64,000 bases of DNA, taken from the NCBI RefSeq assembly GCF_000621485.1, contig NZ_JHYF01000001.1:248001-312000 (forward strand). Reading direction: 5' to 3'. The stretch comes from Alkaliphilus transvaalensis ATCC 700919 (GTDB lineage: Bacteria; Bacillota; Clostridia; Peptostreptococcales; Natronincolaceae). Below are positions 9,301-18,219 of the stretch, piece by piece. Under the pieces are notes generated by a model that ran no database searches, was not told where the DNA came from, and saw only the letters and a program-made list of their open reading frames with translations. Position numbers and translations under genes: made by a program. Numbering within the stretch: position 1 is the first letter of the stretch; each line of letters begins with the position of its first letter.

Positions 9301-12087
9301 GACCTAAGCAAAGAACCCCTTCTAAGGGCTTTATTAGTTAGAGTAGATCCATTAAAGCATTATTTACTGATTGATATGCATCACATCATATCAGACGGAA
9401 CATCAATGGGTATTATTATTGACGAATTTATTAAAGTTTATAAAAATCAAGAGCTAAAGGATTTAAGCATACAATATAAAGAGTTTTCCAACTGGCAGAT
9501 GGAATTTATGAAGAGTGAAAACTTTATAAAGCAAGAGAAGTTTTGGCTAGAAATGTTTTCAGGAGAAATTCCTGTTTTAGAACTACCAACGGATTTCCCA
9601 AGGGGCAAGGAAAGGTTATACGAAGGTGCAACCCTAACCTTTGAATTAAATCCAGAACTGTCTTCTAAAATTAAAGCATTTGCTGCAAAAAATTCAGTAA
9701 CACCCTTTATATTTCTATTAACAACATATTATCTGTTATTGAATAAATATTCTCAACAAGAGGATATTATCGTGGCGTATCCAATAGTAGGTAGACCTCT
9801 ACCAGAACTAAATGATGTTGTGGGAATGTTTGTAAATACCATAGCCATGAGAAATTATATTGATAATGAAAAAAGCTTTATAAGCTTTTTAGATGAAACT
9901 AAAAATAAAGCCCTACAGATCTATGAAAACCAAGACTACCCCTTTGACACCTTAGTTGACAAATTGAATGTTAAACGAAATTCAAATAGAAATGTATTGT
10001 TTGACACCATGTTCTCTCTACGGGACACATACTTTAGTCAAATAGACTTGGGTGACTGCACCCTTAGTAAGTATGTATTTGAAACAAAACAGACAAAATT
10101 TGATCTATATTATAATGTTGAAGATTATCCAGATAAGATTCTTTTAGAAGCCACTTATAGATCTGATTTGTTTAAAGAAGAAACAATGAAGAGATTTAAT
10201 AAACATTTCGAAAATTTAATAAAGGCAGTTGTTGAAGACCCCTATGCCAAAATTTCTGATATCGAATTGATTTCTCATGATGAAAGACAAGAGGTACTAC
10301 ATGGCTTAAATGTAACCCATCATAATACTTTTGAAGTTGATAATGTAGTAGAGCAATTTGAAAATCAAGTTAAAAAGAATCCAGAGGCTATTGCGCTCGA
10401 ATTTGGAGATGAAAAATTAACCTATGGACAGCTAAACGAAAAAGCAAACCAAATTGCTAGAAAAATTGTAGAGAAAAACACTTCTAAGGGGAGGGTTATA
10501 GCAATCATATGCAAGAGATCTTTTGAAATGATTATAGCTATAATGGCTTCTTTAAAGGCAGGTTGTGCTTACTTACCAATAGATGTAGATTATCCAGTAG
10601 ATAGAGTTAAATATTTAGTTGAGGATAGCAATAGCAAACTAATTCTATCTAATCTAGATTTAAGGGACAAGGAAATAGATCCAACAATTGAAGTATTAAG
10701 GTTAGATGATGAAGCAACCTACAAAGGTAGTACATCAAACTTAGGTTTAAAGATTAATGGAGATGATTTGGCGTATATCATTTATACATCTGGGACAACT
10801 GGTAAACCCAATGGCGTTCTAATATCCCACTATAACCTGATCGCCAGAACTATAAATGCAAATTATTGTAATATTAATGAAGATGATAGGGTACTACAAC
10901 TATCCAACTATACCTTTGATGGGTCGGTATTTGATATATATCTTTCTTTATTGAATGGAGTAAGACTAATTATCATTCCTCAAAGTACATTGTTGGATAT
11001 GGAGAAATTGGCAGAAGTGATAGAAAATAGTAATGTTAGTGTTGTTCTATTCCCTACGGCACTATTTAATATTGTTGTAGATACAAATGTCCAATGTTTA
11101 AAAAACATTAGAAAGATTGTCATAGGGGGAGAAAGGCTAAAAATTCAATATGTTAAAAAGGCTTTTGAGGTTACAGGCCCTGGGAGCATTGTTAATATAT
11201 ATGGCCCCACAGAATGTACCATTTGTGCAACCTATTATACAGTAAACTCTTTAGAAGAGGTTGTTAATGATATACCTATTGGAAAACCCCTATCAAATAC
11301 AAAAGTGTATATATGTGATAAATATAATAAAGTACAGCCCATAGGATTACCGGGAGAGATTTGTATACTCGGCGATGGTGTAGGAAAAGGATACTTAAAT
11401 GCTCCCCAGCTTAACAGTAGAAAATTTGTAGCTAATCCATTTGAAGAAACTGGCCTAATGTACAAAACTGGTGACATTGGGAAGATGTTGCCCGATGGCA
11501 ATATTGTATTTATTGATAGAATGGATGACCAAGTAAAATTAAGGGGCTTTAGAATAGAACTAGGTGAAATTGAATCAACCATATTAAGTAATAAATCTAT
11601 TAAGGAATGTATTGTATTGCTTAATAAAGATATGAAGGAGAATCAATACTTATGCGCATACTTAGTACGGGAGGAAGCTATAGATACTAATGAATTAAGG
11701 GACTATTTAAAGGATATGCTACCTAAATTTATGATACCTTCTGACTTTATCTTTTTAGAAAAAATGCCTATAACGCCAAACGGAAAAGTGGATAAAAGAG
11801 TATTAAGAAGTATGAATAATGTAAATGACAATCAAACCGAAGAGGAAATGGACTATAAAGATTTAGACTTTATAGAAAGACAGATCATTGACATTTGGAG
11901 AGATGTGTTAGGTACAAGTGTAGTAAGGGTTGAAGATAACTTCTTTGAATGTGGTGGGAATTCACTATTGGCAGTAAAAGTTGAAGTTGAAATGAAAAAG
12001 GTAGGGTTAAATGTTAAGGTGGAAGATATTTATAACTATCAAACTATCAATGAGTTATCGCAATATATTAAAGGTTTGGAGGGGTAA
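6376..12087 (+). CDS. Nonribosomal peptide synthetase: half C - A - PCP - C - A - PCP
   Basis: 1903 residues; the start has GAAAGGAAG 7 bases upstream. Residues 1 to about 245 match only the C-terminal lobe of a condensation domain (YKHQDYPLEKIL region, then the usual linker to A) and have no HHxxxDG, so this half domain should be inactive. The preceding protein ends with a complete C domain that can serve this A domain. A1 (about 265-790) has YTSGSTGKPKG and code DVTAFGYIY (unassigned). PCP1 carries Ser822. A complete C domain has HHIISDG at 1002-1008. A2 (about 1325-1830) has code DGFLVGIIC, closest to the Ile/aliphatic DGF group, and its A3 loop reads GKPNGV with Asn replacing the usual Lys. 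PCP2 carries Ser1863. There is no release domain. The gene lies 26 bases after the KS gene and 2 bases before the BtrH-like gene, in one operon. Confidence 0.93.
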   Translation: MDKLNYVILSSKKFILQKEYWMNKLSHIEDVDSLLEYDYSECNDNKEIQGIDFVLEKDLTSRIEDISKNSHLNILAILASLLACTIYKYKGTPDICIPMPVYRESENDSASQEYNKEILLNYQLSDSMTFKDLLIHGKNLIMEAYKHQDYPLEKILDELEEEKQKCYRTFLEGIFIYKNLHQSKDLDITNKNLAISCCKEDGVVKLEILYNKNLFDINRIKQLAKHYKKLITELLSNPNESIGGIEILEDDDKQQLLRTFNNTHFDYGKDEAISKIFEKKAEATPNKIAIIQESEKITYKELNYKANQLARFILKNEKRENATIAIMTEPSIATIIALLGVLKAGCRCLTIDYAFPSERIKYLMADSEVNLVLTQGHIKGRIYNNLNGSEQEWEHLRFIDIYDEKIYEEDYHNLEGHIREDSVAYVIYTSGSTGKPKGAMLTHKGIVNVLNNLERLYPMLEEDVYLFKTTYTFDVSLTELFGWFIGKGTLAILNDGDNKDPKKILDAIFKYKVTHLAFVPTMFEAFVTELVENNLKSLKQLKYLFIGGEVLSTELVKKFYSLIEGVEVMNYYGPTETTIYATSFPVAPKENSFRLPVGKPMDNMQVYILNHKGELQPVGISGEVYIGGKGVSCGYVNNQLLTQERYIDNPFIKGEKMYKTGDIARWRWDGNIDYIGRVDHQIKLRGLRIELGEIENVIKNFHGITQSKVLVKEDENKGQYLCGYVVADNEVDIKDLKEFLYNKLPLYMVPAYIIQLDEFRYTTSGKISILNLPDPIAKAIATNDYIAPRNEEEEVVLKIWQEVLGDANIGVEDNFFDLGGNSVNAIEILSKIFTKFNTEITIGKFFELKNISGVCQYINNKEKSLYASMKAIEEQPYYPASSSQKRLYALNAINKENINYNMPEILVINGEIDRREIEKIFNLIVNRHEAFRTRFEFREHNLVQLIEKNIDFTVDFMDFDEAYMEKIISSFIRPFDLSKEPLLRALLVRVDPLKHYLLIDMHHIISDGTSMGIIIDEFIKVYKNQELKDLSIQYKEFSNWQMEFMKSENFIKQEKFWLEMFSGEIPVLELPTDFPRGKERLYEGATLTFELNPELSSKIKAFAAKNSVTPFIFLLTTYYLLLNKYSQQEDIIVAYPIVGRPLPELNDVVGMFVNTIAMRNYIDNEKSFISFLDETKNKALQIYENQDYPFDTLVDKLNVKRNSNRNVLFDTMFSLRDTYFSQIDLGDCTLSKYVFETKQTKFDLYYNVEDYPDKILLEATYRSDLFKEETMKRFNKHFENLIKAVVEDPYAKISDIELISHDERQEVLHGLNVTHHNTFEVDNVVEQFENQVKKNPEAIALEFGDEKLTYGQLNEKANQIARKIVEKNTSKGRVIAIICKRSFEMIIAIMASLKAGCAYLPIDVDYPVDRVKYLVEDSNSKLILSNLDLRDKEIDPTIEVLRLDDEATYKGSTSNLGLKINGDDLAYIIYTSGTTGKPNGVLISHYNLIARTINANYCNINEDDRVLQLSNYTFDGSVFDIYLSLLNGVRLIIIPQSTLLDMEKLAEVIENSNVSVVLFPTALFNIVVDTNVQCLKNIRKIVIGGERLKIQYVKKAFEVTGPGSIVNIYGPTECTICATYYTVNSLEEVVNDIPIGKPLSNTKVYICDKYNKVQPIGLPGEICILGDGVGKGYLNAPQLNSRKFVANPFEETGLMYKTGDIGKMLPDGNIVFIDRMDDQVKLRGFRIELGEIESTILSNKSIKECIVLLNKDMKENQYLCAYLVREEAIDTNELRDYLKDMLPKFMIPSDFIFLEKMPITPNGKVDKRVLRSMNNVNDNQTEEEMDYKDLDFIERQIIDIWRDVLGTSVVRVEDNFFECGGNSLLAVKVEVEMKKVGLNVKVEDIYNYQTINELSQYIKGLEG

Positions 12088-12089
12088 TA

Positions 12090-13067
12090 ATGAGTAAGCA
12101 TATTTTGATCGAGAATATAGAACCCTTTAACGATTTGTTTTTTAAAAATTGCTTCTATAATAGTTTCTTTCCTGTTATAAAGTATTTAAATAAAAATATA
12201 GAGCCCTTCATGATAAATGAAGTGCCTGTATATCAGTTAGAAAATGGTTTTCTAACAACGAAATACATTGAAGGTGAGGATGTAATAACTTTATTAGAAA
12301 AGGAAGGTATCCAGTATCAAATAACCATCACTTCCCCCAATGTAATAAATGAAATAATTGAATCTCTTAGTAACAATATGCCTGTTATATTACAGATAGA
12401 TTGCTATTATCAATCTATTAAGGAAGAATTATTTCTAAAATCCCATTGGCCCCATAGTATCCTGATCTATGGAGTAAATGAAGAAAAAAAAGTTGTCTAT
12501 GCAATCGAGCAAGAATACCATGAAAGTCTTTCTTATCAAAAAACTGAAATAGGTTATTTCGATATCATTAATTCTTATAGAGGTTACTTAGAAAACTTTC
12601 AAAAGGGTCAAGAAATTATTACAATGTATAAATTTAATACGAATATGGATCAAATAGCTGAGGAATTAGATAGCAGACGTAAGGAGTTTTTAGAGGCACT
12701 GTTAAAAAATAGGAAGCAAAATAAAGAAAATATCCTAGTTGGATTAGAATCAATAAATAAATACATAAGTAATTTAAATATTTCAACTTTAACTAATGAA
12801 TCAACTGGAATCATTAATGGGCTGAACAATATTATCCATACTAAAAAAACAGAAAAATATGTTTTAGAGGGTATTTTAGCAGAAGATTTAGCGATACAGT
12901 CCAAACTAGATTCAATCATAAAAGATTGGAACTCATTGAGAAATACCGTATTAAGAGCATCGTTAACTCAGGGATTCAATCAGCCTATCATAGAAAAAAT
13001 TTCAAACTATTTAGATGGTATTTATAGTATGGAGAAGGAATTAAATGAATTAATTTTTAGATTATAA
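12090..13067 (+). CDS. BtrH-like (butirosin BtrH N-terminal / C39-like fold) acyltransferase, stand-alone
   Basis: 325 residues, starting 2 bases after the NRPS stop with the SD inside the previous gene's end (GGAGGGG). The pattern resembles the BtrH_N/C39-peptidase-like family: an early Cys (Cys21 in KNCFYNSF), then HSILIYGVN with His122, then a beta strand at the Asp position that reads AIEQ (Glu140). In butirosin synthesis BtrH moves an acyl group from a carrier protein (BtrI) onto an amine. Here a free acyl carrier protein follows immediately, which fits a two-part acyl-transfer unit. Residues 190-325 are a helical C-terminal region without recognisable motifs. The same kind of domain opens the giant synthetase at 18773. 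The family call rests on spacing of Cys, His and acid and on cluster context; the substrate is unknown. Replacement of Asp by Glu could mean altered or lost catalysis. Confidence 0.6.
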   Translation: MSKHILIENIEPFNDLFFKNCFYNSFFPVIKYLNKNIEPFMINEVPVYQLENGFLTTKYIEGEDVITLLEKEGIQYQITITSPNVINEIIESLSNNMPVILQIDCYYQSIKEELFLKSHWPHSILIYGVNEEKKVVYAIEQEYHESLSYQKTEIGYFDIINSYRGYLENFQKGQEIITMYKFNTNMDQIAEELDSRRKEFLEALLKNRKQNKENILVGLESINKYISNLNISTLTNESTGIINGLNNIIHTKKTEKYVLEGILAEDLAIQSKLDSIIKDWNSLRNTVLRASLTQGFNQPIIEKISNYLDGIYSMEKELNELIFRL

Positions 13068-13092
13068 ACTTTAAAAAAGGAGATGGGTTACG

Positions 13093-13347
13093 ATGAATAA
13101 AAAGTATGATATTAATACAGTACAAGAAGGAGTTATAAAGATTTTAAAGAGGGATAAAAAAGTTCAAGATAAAGAAATAACCTTAGATACTGACCTTGTA
13201 TCCTTAGGGTTAAATTCTATTCAATTTGTAAAGTTAGTAATTGCCCTAGAACAGGATTTTGACTGTGAATTTGACGATGAAAAATTAAATTTATCAGATT
13301 TTAAAACAGTTAGAGAGATAGTAGAGTATGTAATGAATGTAGAGTAG
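13093..13347 (+). CDS. Free-standing acyl/peptidyl carrier protein
   Basis: 84 residues, acidic and helical, with the phosphopantetheine attachment motif LGLNSIQF (Ser about 42). The start has AAAGGAGATGGG about 7 bases upstream. Carrier proteins of this size are modified by a PPTase and hold acyl or aminoacyl thioesters. Lying 25 bases after the BtrH-like gene and ahead of the exporter pair, it is the likely donor or acceptor for the BtrH-like acyltransferase, as BtrI is for BtrH. Nothing in it suggests the fatty-acid housekeeping ACP, whose motif is usually LGADSLD. The identity of the acyl group is unknown. Confidence 0.85.
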   Translation: MNKKYDINTVQEGVIKILKRDKKVQDKEITLDTDLVSLGLNSIQFVKLVIALEQDFDCEFDDEKLNLSDFKTVREIVEYVMNVE

Positions 13348-13416
13348 ATTAGTTTTTGAAAAGCTCTCATTATTCAGTAAGGGTGACAAAGGATAATAAG
13401 GAAGGTGAGGTTATAT

Positions 13417-15150
13417 ATGCAAAAAGATTTTAGTAGGATTCATTCATTTAAGTGGCTATATTTTTATATAAAACCCCATAGATTTTGGTTAAGGGTGAAT
13501 ATAATCAATGCACTGATTAATGTATTTGTGAGCCTTTCAATAGTATACTTGCTTTCGCAAGCCACTGATAATGGATTGGCTAATAAGTATGATCTATTTA
13601 TTAAAAATGTTTATAGTTTGTTGGCATTAACAGGGGTAGGTGCATTGTTGACCTATATTATAAAATACAGCACCTTTAAAACTTCCACTTTAGCCATTAG
13701 AGATATAAGAAATAGGGTGGTTAATAATCTGCAAAATACCAGTATTAGTTTTATGGAATCCATTAATACAGGTGATGTTGTAACTACTTTAAATGACGAT
13801 ATTAATATAGTAGATAGAATGTTAAATAGATCTGCTGATTTTATAACACAGCCAATCATATTGCTAAGTGCCATAGTATATCTATATACTATAAATTGGA
13901 AACTATTGGTAGCGATAGCCCTTTCTATGCCGATTGCAATGTTGATCAATCAAAAAGTAGGGAAGGGTCTAGCTGGCATTACAAAGTCCCAACAAGACCA
14001 TACTGCTGAAGCAAACTCGTGTTTTTATGATGCTATCAACATTGGTGGGGTGTATACTAGTAAAACCTATAACCTAGAGGGTTGGTTGGCAAAAAGACAT
14101 AAAAGTGCCTTATTAAAGGCATTAAAAGAAAAATTAAAACTGAACAAATTTTATAATATTTATCTACTTTACATAGAATTAGGCCAAGTGGTGGTACCAA
14201 TTTTTATTTGCTCCTTGTATGGGGGATATTTAGCTGTTAATGGTGAAATTACTGTTGGTCAATTGATCGCATGTCAAACATTAGTTGTTTATCTATATAA
14301 TCCTTCTAGACAATTATTAATGCTCAATAATGGTTTAAGAAGTACAACGGGTGCTATAGCACGTATAGGCAGATTATTGGATGCACCAAAGGACGTGTTT
14401 GGTACAAATGATCTTCCTAAGAATAATGTTTCCATTGAGTTTAATAAGGTATCCTTTAGTTATGATAACCAAAAAAATATATTAAATGACATTACCTTTA
14501 AAATAGAAGAAGGTAACAATATAGCCTTGGTCGGTGAAAGTGGCAGTGGAAAAAGTACAGTATTTAAGCTTTTATGTGGCTTTTACAAAAATCAACTGGG
14601 GGAAATAAAGCTCTATGGTGAAGATATAAAGAAATTAGATATTATTAAAGTTAGAGAAAATATATCAATTGTTTCACAAGATGTATATGTTTTCCCAACT
14701 AGTATATATGAAAATATCAAGAATGGCTCAAAACATGCTACTCAAGAAGAGGTAATAGCAGCAGCAAAATTAGCAAATATACATGACTATATAATCACTT
14801 TACCCAATGGGTACGATACAATGATTGGTGAAAATGGAGTGAACTTGTCAGGTGGACAAAAACAAAGATTGTCTATTGCTAGAGCAATATTAAAGGATGC
14901 CCCCATTTTATTATTGGATGAGGCAACATCAGCCCTTGATGCGGATAGCCAACAGAAGATCAACTATAATATCAAAGAAATTTTTAAAGGCAAAACAACA
15001 ATTACCATTGCCCATAGATTGTCTTCTATTATAGATGCTGATGAGATTTTAGTGTTAGATAATGGAGGGATCGTTGAACGGGGAACGCATCAATCGTTAT
15101 TAGAAAAAGGACATTACTTCAGTGAACTCTATCATAAGCAAATTAAGTAG
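13417..15150 (+). CDS. ABC exporter half-transporter (type I, TMD-NBD)
   Basis: 577 residues. The ATG at 13417 follows GAAGGTGAGG with 6 bases spacing and is preferred over the GTG at 13405. The N-terminal half is a six-helix membrane domain of the MsbA/LmrA type. The C-terminal half is a nucleotide-binding domain with Walker A GESGSGKST, Q-loop VSQDVYVFP, signature LSGGQKQR, Walker B ILLLDEATSALD and H-loop TIAHRLSS, all intact. It forms a pair with the next gene, 45 bases downstream. Two adjacent, different half-transporters usually make a heterodimer, and its place between biosynthetic genes points to export of, and self-protection from, the peptide product. Substrate is inferred from context only. 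Confidence 0.92.
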   Translation: MQKDFSRIHSFKWLYFYIKPHRFWLRVNIINALINVFVSLSIVYLLSQATDNGLANKYDLFIKNVYSLLALTGVGALLTYIIKYSTFKTSTLAIRDIRNRVVNNLQNTSISFMESINTGDVVTTLNDDINIVDRMLNRSADFITQPIILLSAIVYLYTINWKLLVAIALSMPIAMLINQKVGKGLAGITKSQQDHTAEANSCFYDAINIGGVYTSKTYNLEGWLAKRHKSALLKALKEKLKLNKFYNIYLLYIELGQVVVPIFICSLYGGYLAVNGEITVGQLIACQTLVVYLYNPSRQLLMLNNGLRSTTGAIARIGRLLDAPKDVFGTNDLPKNNVSIEFNKVSFSYDNQKNILNDITFKIEEGNNIALVGESGSGKSTVFKLLCGFYKNQLGEIKLYGEDIKKLDIIKVRENISIVSQDVYVFPTSIYENIKNGSKHATQEEVIAAAKLANIHDYIITLPNGYDTMIGENGVNLSGGQKQRLSIARAILKDAPILLLDEATSALDADSQQKINYNIKEIFKGKTTITIAHRLSSIIDADEILVLDNGGIVERGTHQSLLEKGHYFSELYHKQIK

Positions 15151-15194
15151 CTATTATTGCGAAGGAAAACTATTACGAAGGGTGGTTATTATTA

Positions 15195-16931
15195 ATGCTA
15201 CTAATATTTAAAGAAGTCATAAAAGCTCTTTCTCTTATGAAAAAGAAAGTGTGGCTTTATTTAAGTGTATTAATACTTGATTCTATAACGGATTCATTTT
15301 GCTACAATATTGCAATTGCTTTTATCATGAAGGATATGTTGAATGCAATTATAGCTAATGATAGAGATTTGTTTCTCAGAGCTATGTATTTAGGGGCAGG
15401 GTCTTTGGCAGTGGGTGTTATACTGGTTCCAATCTTTAAGTATATATGGAATAAGATTACAGCAGAAACTATAGTTGAAATAAAAGAAAATATATTCGAC
15501 AATTTAAGTAAATTGCCCATATCCTACTTTGAGAAGCATCATAGTGGAGAAATAATTACACTAGTAACCCATAACGTTGCCAAGATTGAAAATCTATACA
15601 ATAATAATTTACTGATGCTGATCTTTGCAATAACTCATGGGTCTTTAGCAATTGGTTCTATGCTTTTGCTTGACTGGAAGATCGCCATGATTATATTACC
15701 ATTGGGTGGAGTATCCATATTGATAAATAAAAGGTTTATAAAGCCCATTAGAAATTTAAGTGAAAAAATTCTAGCTAAATTTAATCTTAAAAATCAACAA
15801 CTAACCAATATTTTAGCATCAATAAAGATCTCTAAAATGTTTGATTTAGATAAAGAATTATACGATGTTTATGCAAATAAAAATGCTGATCTATCAGAAT
15901 TAACAGTAAAAAGAGCTAAGATTATGGGGTTTATGGATGCAATAAATTATGTCTATGAAAAGTTTAGATATGTGCTCATAATTCTTATAGGGATCATATT
16001 AGTTATGAGGGGTATTACAAATATCGGTGTAATTATTGCTATGGTAAGTTTACAAACCTATGCCAGCTATATGTTTGTGAATATAGGTAATTTTATTACT
16101 GATACTCAAGACTCCTTAGTTGGTGTAAATAAAATTCTTGAGTTATTAAATGAACCAAAGGAAGAATTAAATGTTGAAGATTGGCCGATTGAAATAATTG
16201 ATGACAGAGTTGCATTAAAAATAGAAAATTTAAGTTTTCAATACGAAGAAAATAAGAAAGTGTTGGTGGATTTAAACCTAACGGTGAAAAAGGGTGAGAA
16301 GATAGCCCTAATTGGAGCAAGTGGCAGCGGTAAGAGTACAATTTCAAAACTAATATTAAATCTATACAATATAAAAGATGGAAATATATTTATCCATGGA
16401 AATAACATTAAAGATCTTAATCTAAGAAGATTAAGAGAGATGGTTTCCTATGTATCACAAGATGCATATTTATTCAATGGTACGATAGAAGAAAATATTA
16501 GATGTGGTAATTTAAATTCTACAAGGGAAGAAATTATTGAAGCCGCGAAGGCTGCAAAGGCCTATGACTTTATTATGGAACAACTTAATCAATTTGAAAC
16601 AATCGTTGGGGAAAAGGCTATTAACTTATCTGGAGGGCAAAAGCAACGATTGGCTATAGCAAGAGCATTATTGAAAAACGCACCAATACTTATTTTGGAT
16701 GAAGCCACATCTTCATTAGATTCTAAAACAGAAGATGAGGTAAAAGAAGCATTAAATAAGTTGATGGAAAATAAAACTGTAATCATTATTACCCATAGAC
16801 TGTTATTAATAGAAAATATGGATACAATTTATGTTCTGGATAATGGACGGATAGTTGAGAAAGGAAACCATAAGCAACTTATTTCAAATAATGGAGTATA
16901 TAAAAATATGAGTGCACTACAAGCTGGATAA
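15195..16931 (+). CDS. ABC exporter half-transporter (type I, TMD-NBD), partner of the preceding gene
   Basis: 578 residues starting at ATG 15195 after GAAGGGTGG. A six-helix membrane domain is followed by a nucleotide-binding domain with Walker A GASGSGKST, Q-loop VSQDAYLFNG, LSGGQKQR, Walker B ILILDEATSSLD and H-loop ITHRLLL. Both half-transporters retain the catalytic Glu after Walker B, so neither site looks degenerate, unlike many heterodimeric exporters. It lacks a C39 peptidase domain, so it does not process leader peptides. It probably exports the NRPS product together with the gene at 13417. Confidence 0.92.
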   Translation: MLLIFKEVIKALSLMKKKVWLYLSVLILDSITDSFCYNIAIAFIMKDMLNAIIANDRDLFLRAMYLGAGSLAVGVILVPIFKYIWNKITAETIVEIKENIFDNLSKLPISYFEKHHSGEIITLVTHNVAKIENLYNNNLLMLIFAITHGSLAIGSMLLLDWKIAMIILPLGGVSILINKRFIKPIRNLSEKILAKFNLKNQQLTNILASIKISKMFDLDKELYDVYANKNADLSELTVKRAKIMGFMDAINYVYEKFRYVLIILIGIILVMRGITNIGVIIAMVSLQTYASYMFVNIGNFITDTQDSLVGVNKILELLNEPKEELNVEDWPIEIIDDRVALKIENLSFQYEENKKVLVDLNLTVKKGEKIALIGASGSGKSTISKLILNLYNIKDGNIFIHGNNIKDLNLRRLREMVSYVSQDAYLFNGTIEENIRCGNLNSTREEIIEAAKAAKAYDFIMEQLNQFETIVGEKAINLSGGQKQRLAIARALLKNAPILILDEATSSLDSKTEDEVKEALNKLMENKTVIIITHRLLLIENMDTIYVLDNGRIVEKGNHKQLISNNGVYKNMSALQAG

Positions 16932-16962
16932 CTGGCTTATGGGAAATTATTACTTAGTTTTA

Positions 16963-17000
16963 TACACCACTTTGATAAGTTATTATATTGAAGTGGTGTA
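16963..17000 (+). promoter_or_regulatory. Perfect 10-bp inverted repeat before the S12 hydrolase gene
   Basis: TACACCACTT (16963-16972) and AAGTGGTGTA (16991-17000) are perfect complements separated by 18 bases. The site lies 26 bases before the likely ATG of the hydrolase and 31 bases after the exporter stop. There is no T-run after it, so it is less likely to be a simple terminator. It could be an operator or a leader hairpin for the hydrolase gene. Confidence 0.4.
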
Positions 17001-17026
17001 AAATCTATAGAAGGGTGTTTGAAAAA

Positions 17027-18166
17027 ATGCTAACAAACTTTAAAAGAGATGCTAATGAAGAATTTTATAAGTATATTAATGATTTAGTTCCTAGTTTAAT
17101 GAAAAAATACTCTGTACCAGGGTTGGCCATCGCCTTTATAGATCATAAAGAAGTGTTTTTCAAAAAAGTATACGGATTTTCAGATAAAGCCAATAAAAAA
17201 CAAATAGATTATAATACTATTTTTCAAGTAGCATCTATATCAAAAACCTTCACAGCATGGGGAATTATGAAATTGGTACAAGAAGGTAAAATATCCCTAG
17301 ATGATCCAGTAGGTAAACATTTATTATCCTGGAAATTGCCTCAATCAAAATATAATGAAGCTGTTACCATTAGAAGGATACTTAATCATACAGCAGGCCT
17401 TTCTACCCATGGGTATAAGGGGTACCAACCAAATAAAAGAAATATATCATTAAAAGATTCTTTAGATGGTACCTTTAATAAAAAAAGTAGCGTGAGGATC
17501 ATAGCCGAACCTGGAAAATCTGTTAAGTATTCTGGGGGTGGATATACCGTTTTACAATTACTTATGGAAGATTTACTTAAGATGGATTTTTCTGAATATA
17601 TGAAGAAGGAAATATTGATGCCAATAGGAATGAAGGATAGTTCTTTTGAGTACAAAGAGTGTGTTAATAAAGATTTATCCAAAGGTTATGGGTACTTTGG
17701 AAATGCTCTGCCAAATTACATTTATACTGAAAAAGCAGCTGCTGGACTTTATACCACTATTGATGATATGGTGGAATTTATGTTGGAGACATTAAACACA
17801 AATGATAATGGAAGTAATGGGGTTTTAAATAATGAAAGTATTTCTTCAATGTGGACTAGGGTCAATCGGGAAGTGCCCTATGGCTTAGGTTACCATTTAA
17901 TAAAAATGCCAAAGGAAAGAATTGTACTAAATTATGGCGTAAATAGAGGTTGGCGTTCAAGATTTATCATTTTACCCAATACTAATAATGCAATGGTTGT
18001 ATTGACCAACAGCAATACAGGTAATAACCTCATTAAGGAAATTGCATTAAAATGGCTACAATGGAAGATCGGGGATGTCTCAGAATTTTATAAAAGGGAG
18101 CTAAACTTAACGCCATTAAATAAGTTTACGGATTTACTTAATACATGTATAGAATATTTATCCTAA
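17027..18166 (+). CDS. Serine hydrolase of the beta-lactamase / D-Ala-D-Ala peptidase (S12) fold
   Basis: 379 residues from the ATG at 17027, preceded by GAAGGGTG with 9 bases spacing; a TTG at 16988 is also in frame but lies inside an inverted repeat. The nucleophile motif is SISK (SxxK) near residue 75, the second motif is the tyrosine in KYSGGGYTVLQLL near 170, and the third box region contains GVNRGW. The family includes carboxypeptidases, esterases, ClbP/XcnG prodrug peptidases and D-stereospecific resistance peptidases. Unlike ClbP, it has no signal peptide and no C-terminal transmembrane helices, so it is predicted cytoplasmic. Between the exporter pair and the final synthetase it may trim or inactivate the product, or serve self-resistance. 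A D-Asn module in the same cluster makes a D-residue-specific cut attractive, but that is inference. Confidence 0.8.
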   Translation: MLTNFKRDANEEFYKYINDLVPSLMKKYSVPGLAIAFIDHKEVFFKKVYGFSDKANKKQIDYNTIFQVASISKTFTAWGIMKLVQEGKISLDDPVGKHLLSWKLPQSKYNEAVTIRRILNHTAGLSTHGYKGYQPNKRNISLKDSLDGTFNKKSSVRIIAEPGKSVKYSGGGYTVLQLLMEDLLKMDFSEYMKKEILMPIGMKDSSFEYKECVNKDLSKGYGYFGNALPNYIYTEKAAAGLYTTIDDMVEFMLETLNTNDNGSNGVLNNESISSMWTRVNREVPYGLGYHLIKMPKERIVLNYGVNRGWRSRFIILPNTNNAMVVLTNSNTGNNLIKEIALKWLQWKIGDVSEFYKRELNLTPLNKFTDLLNTCIEYLS

Positions 18167-18219
18167 GTAATTAAATTAAATCCTATTAAAGAAAATTATT
18201 AAGTGCGAGGAGATAGATT

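Noticed and set aside
16988-17026. TTG at 16988 as start of the S12 hydrolase
   Set aside because: It lies inside a perfect inverted repeat and lacks an SD, while the ATG at 17027 has GAAGGGTG at good spacing.
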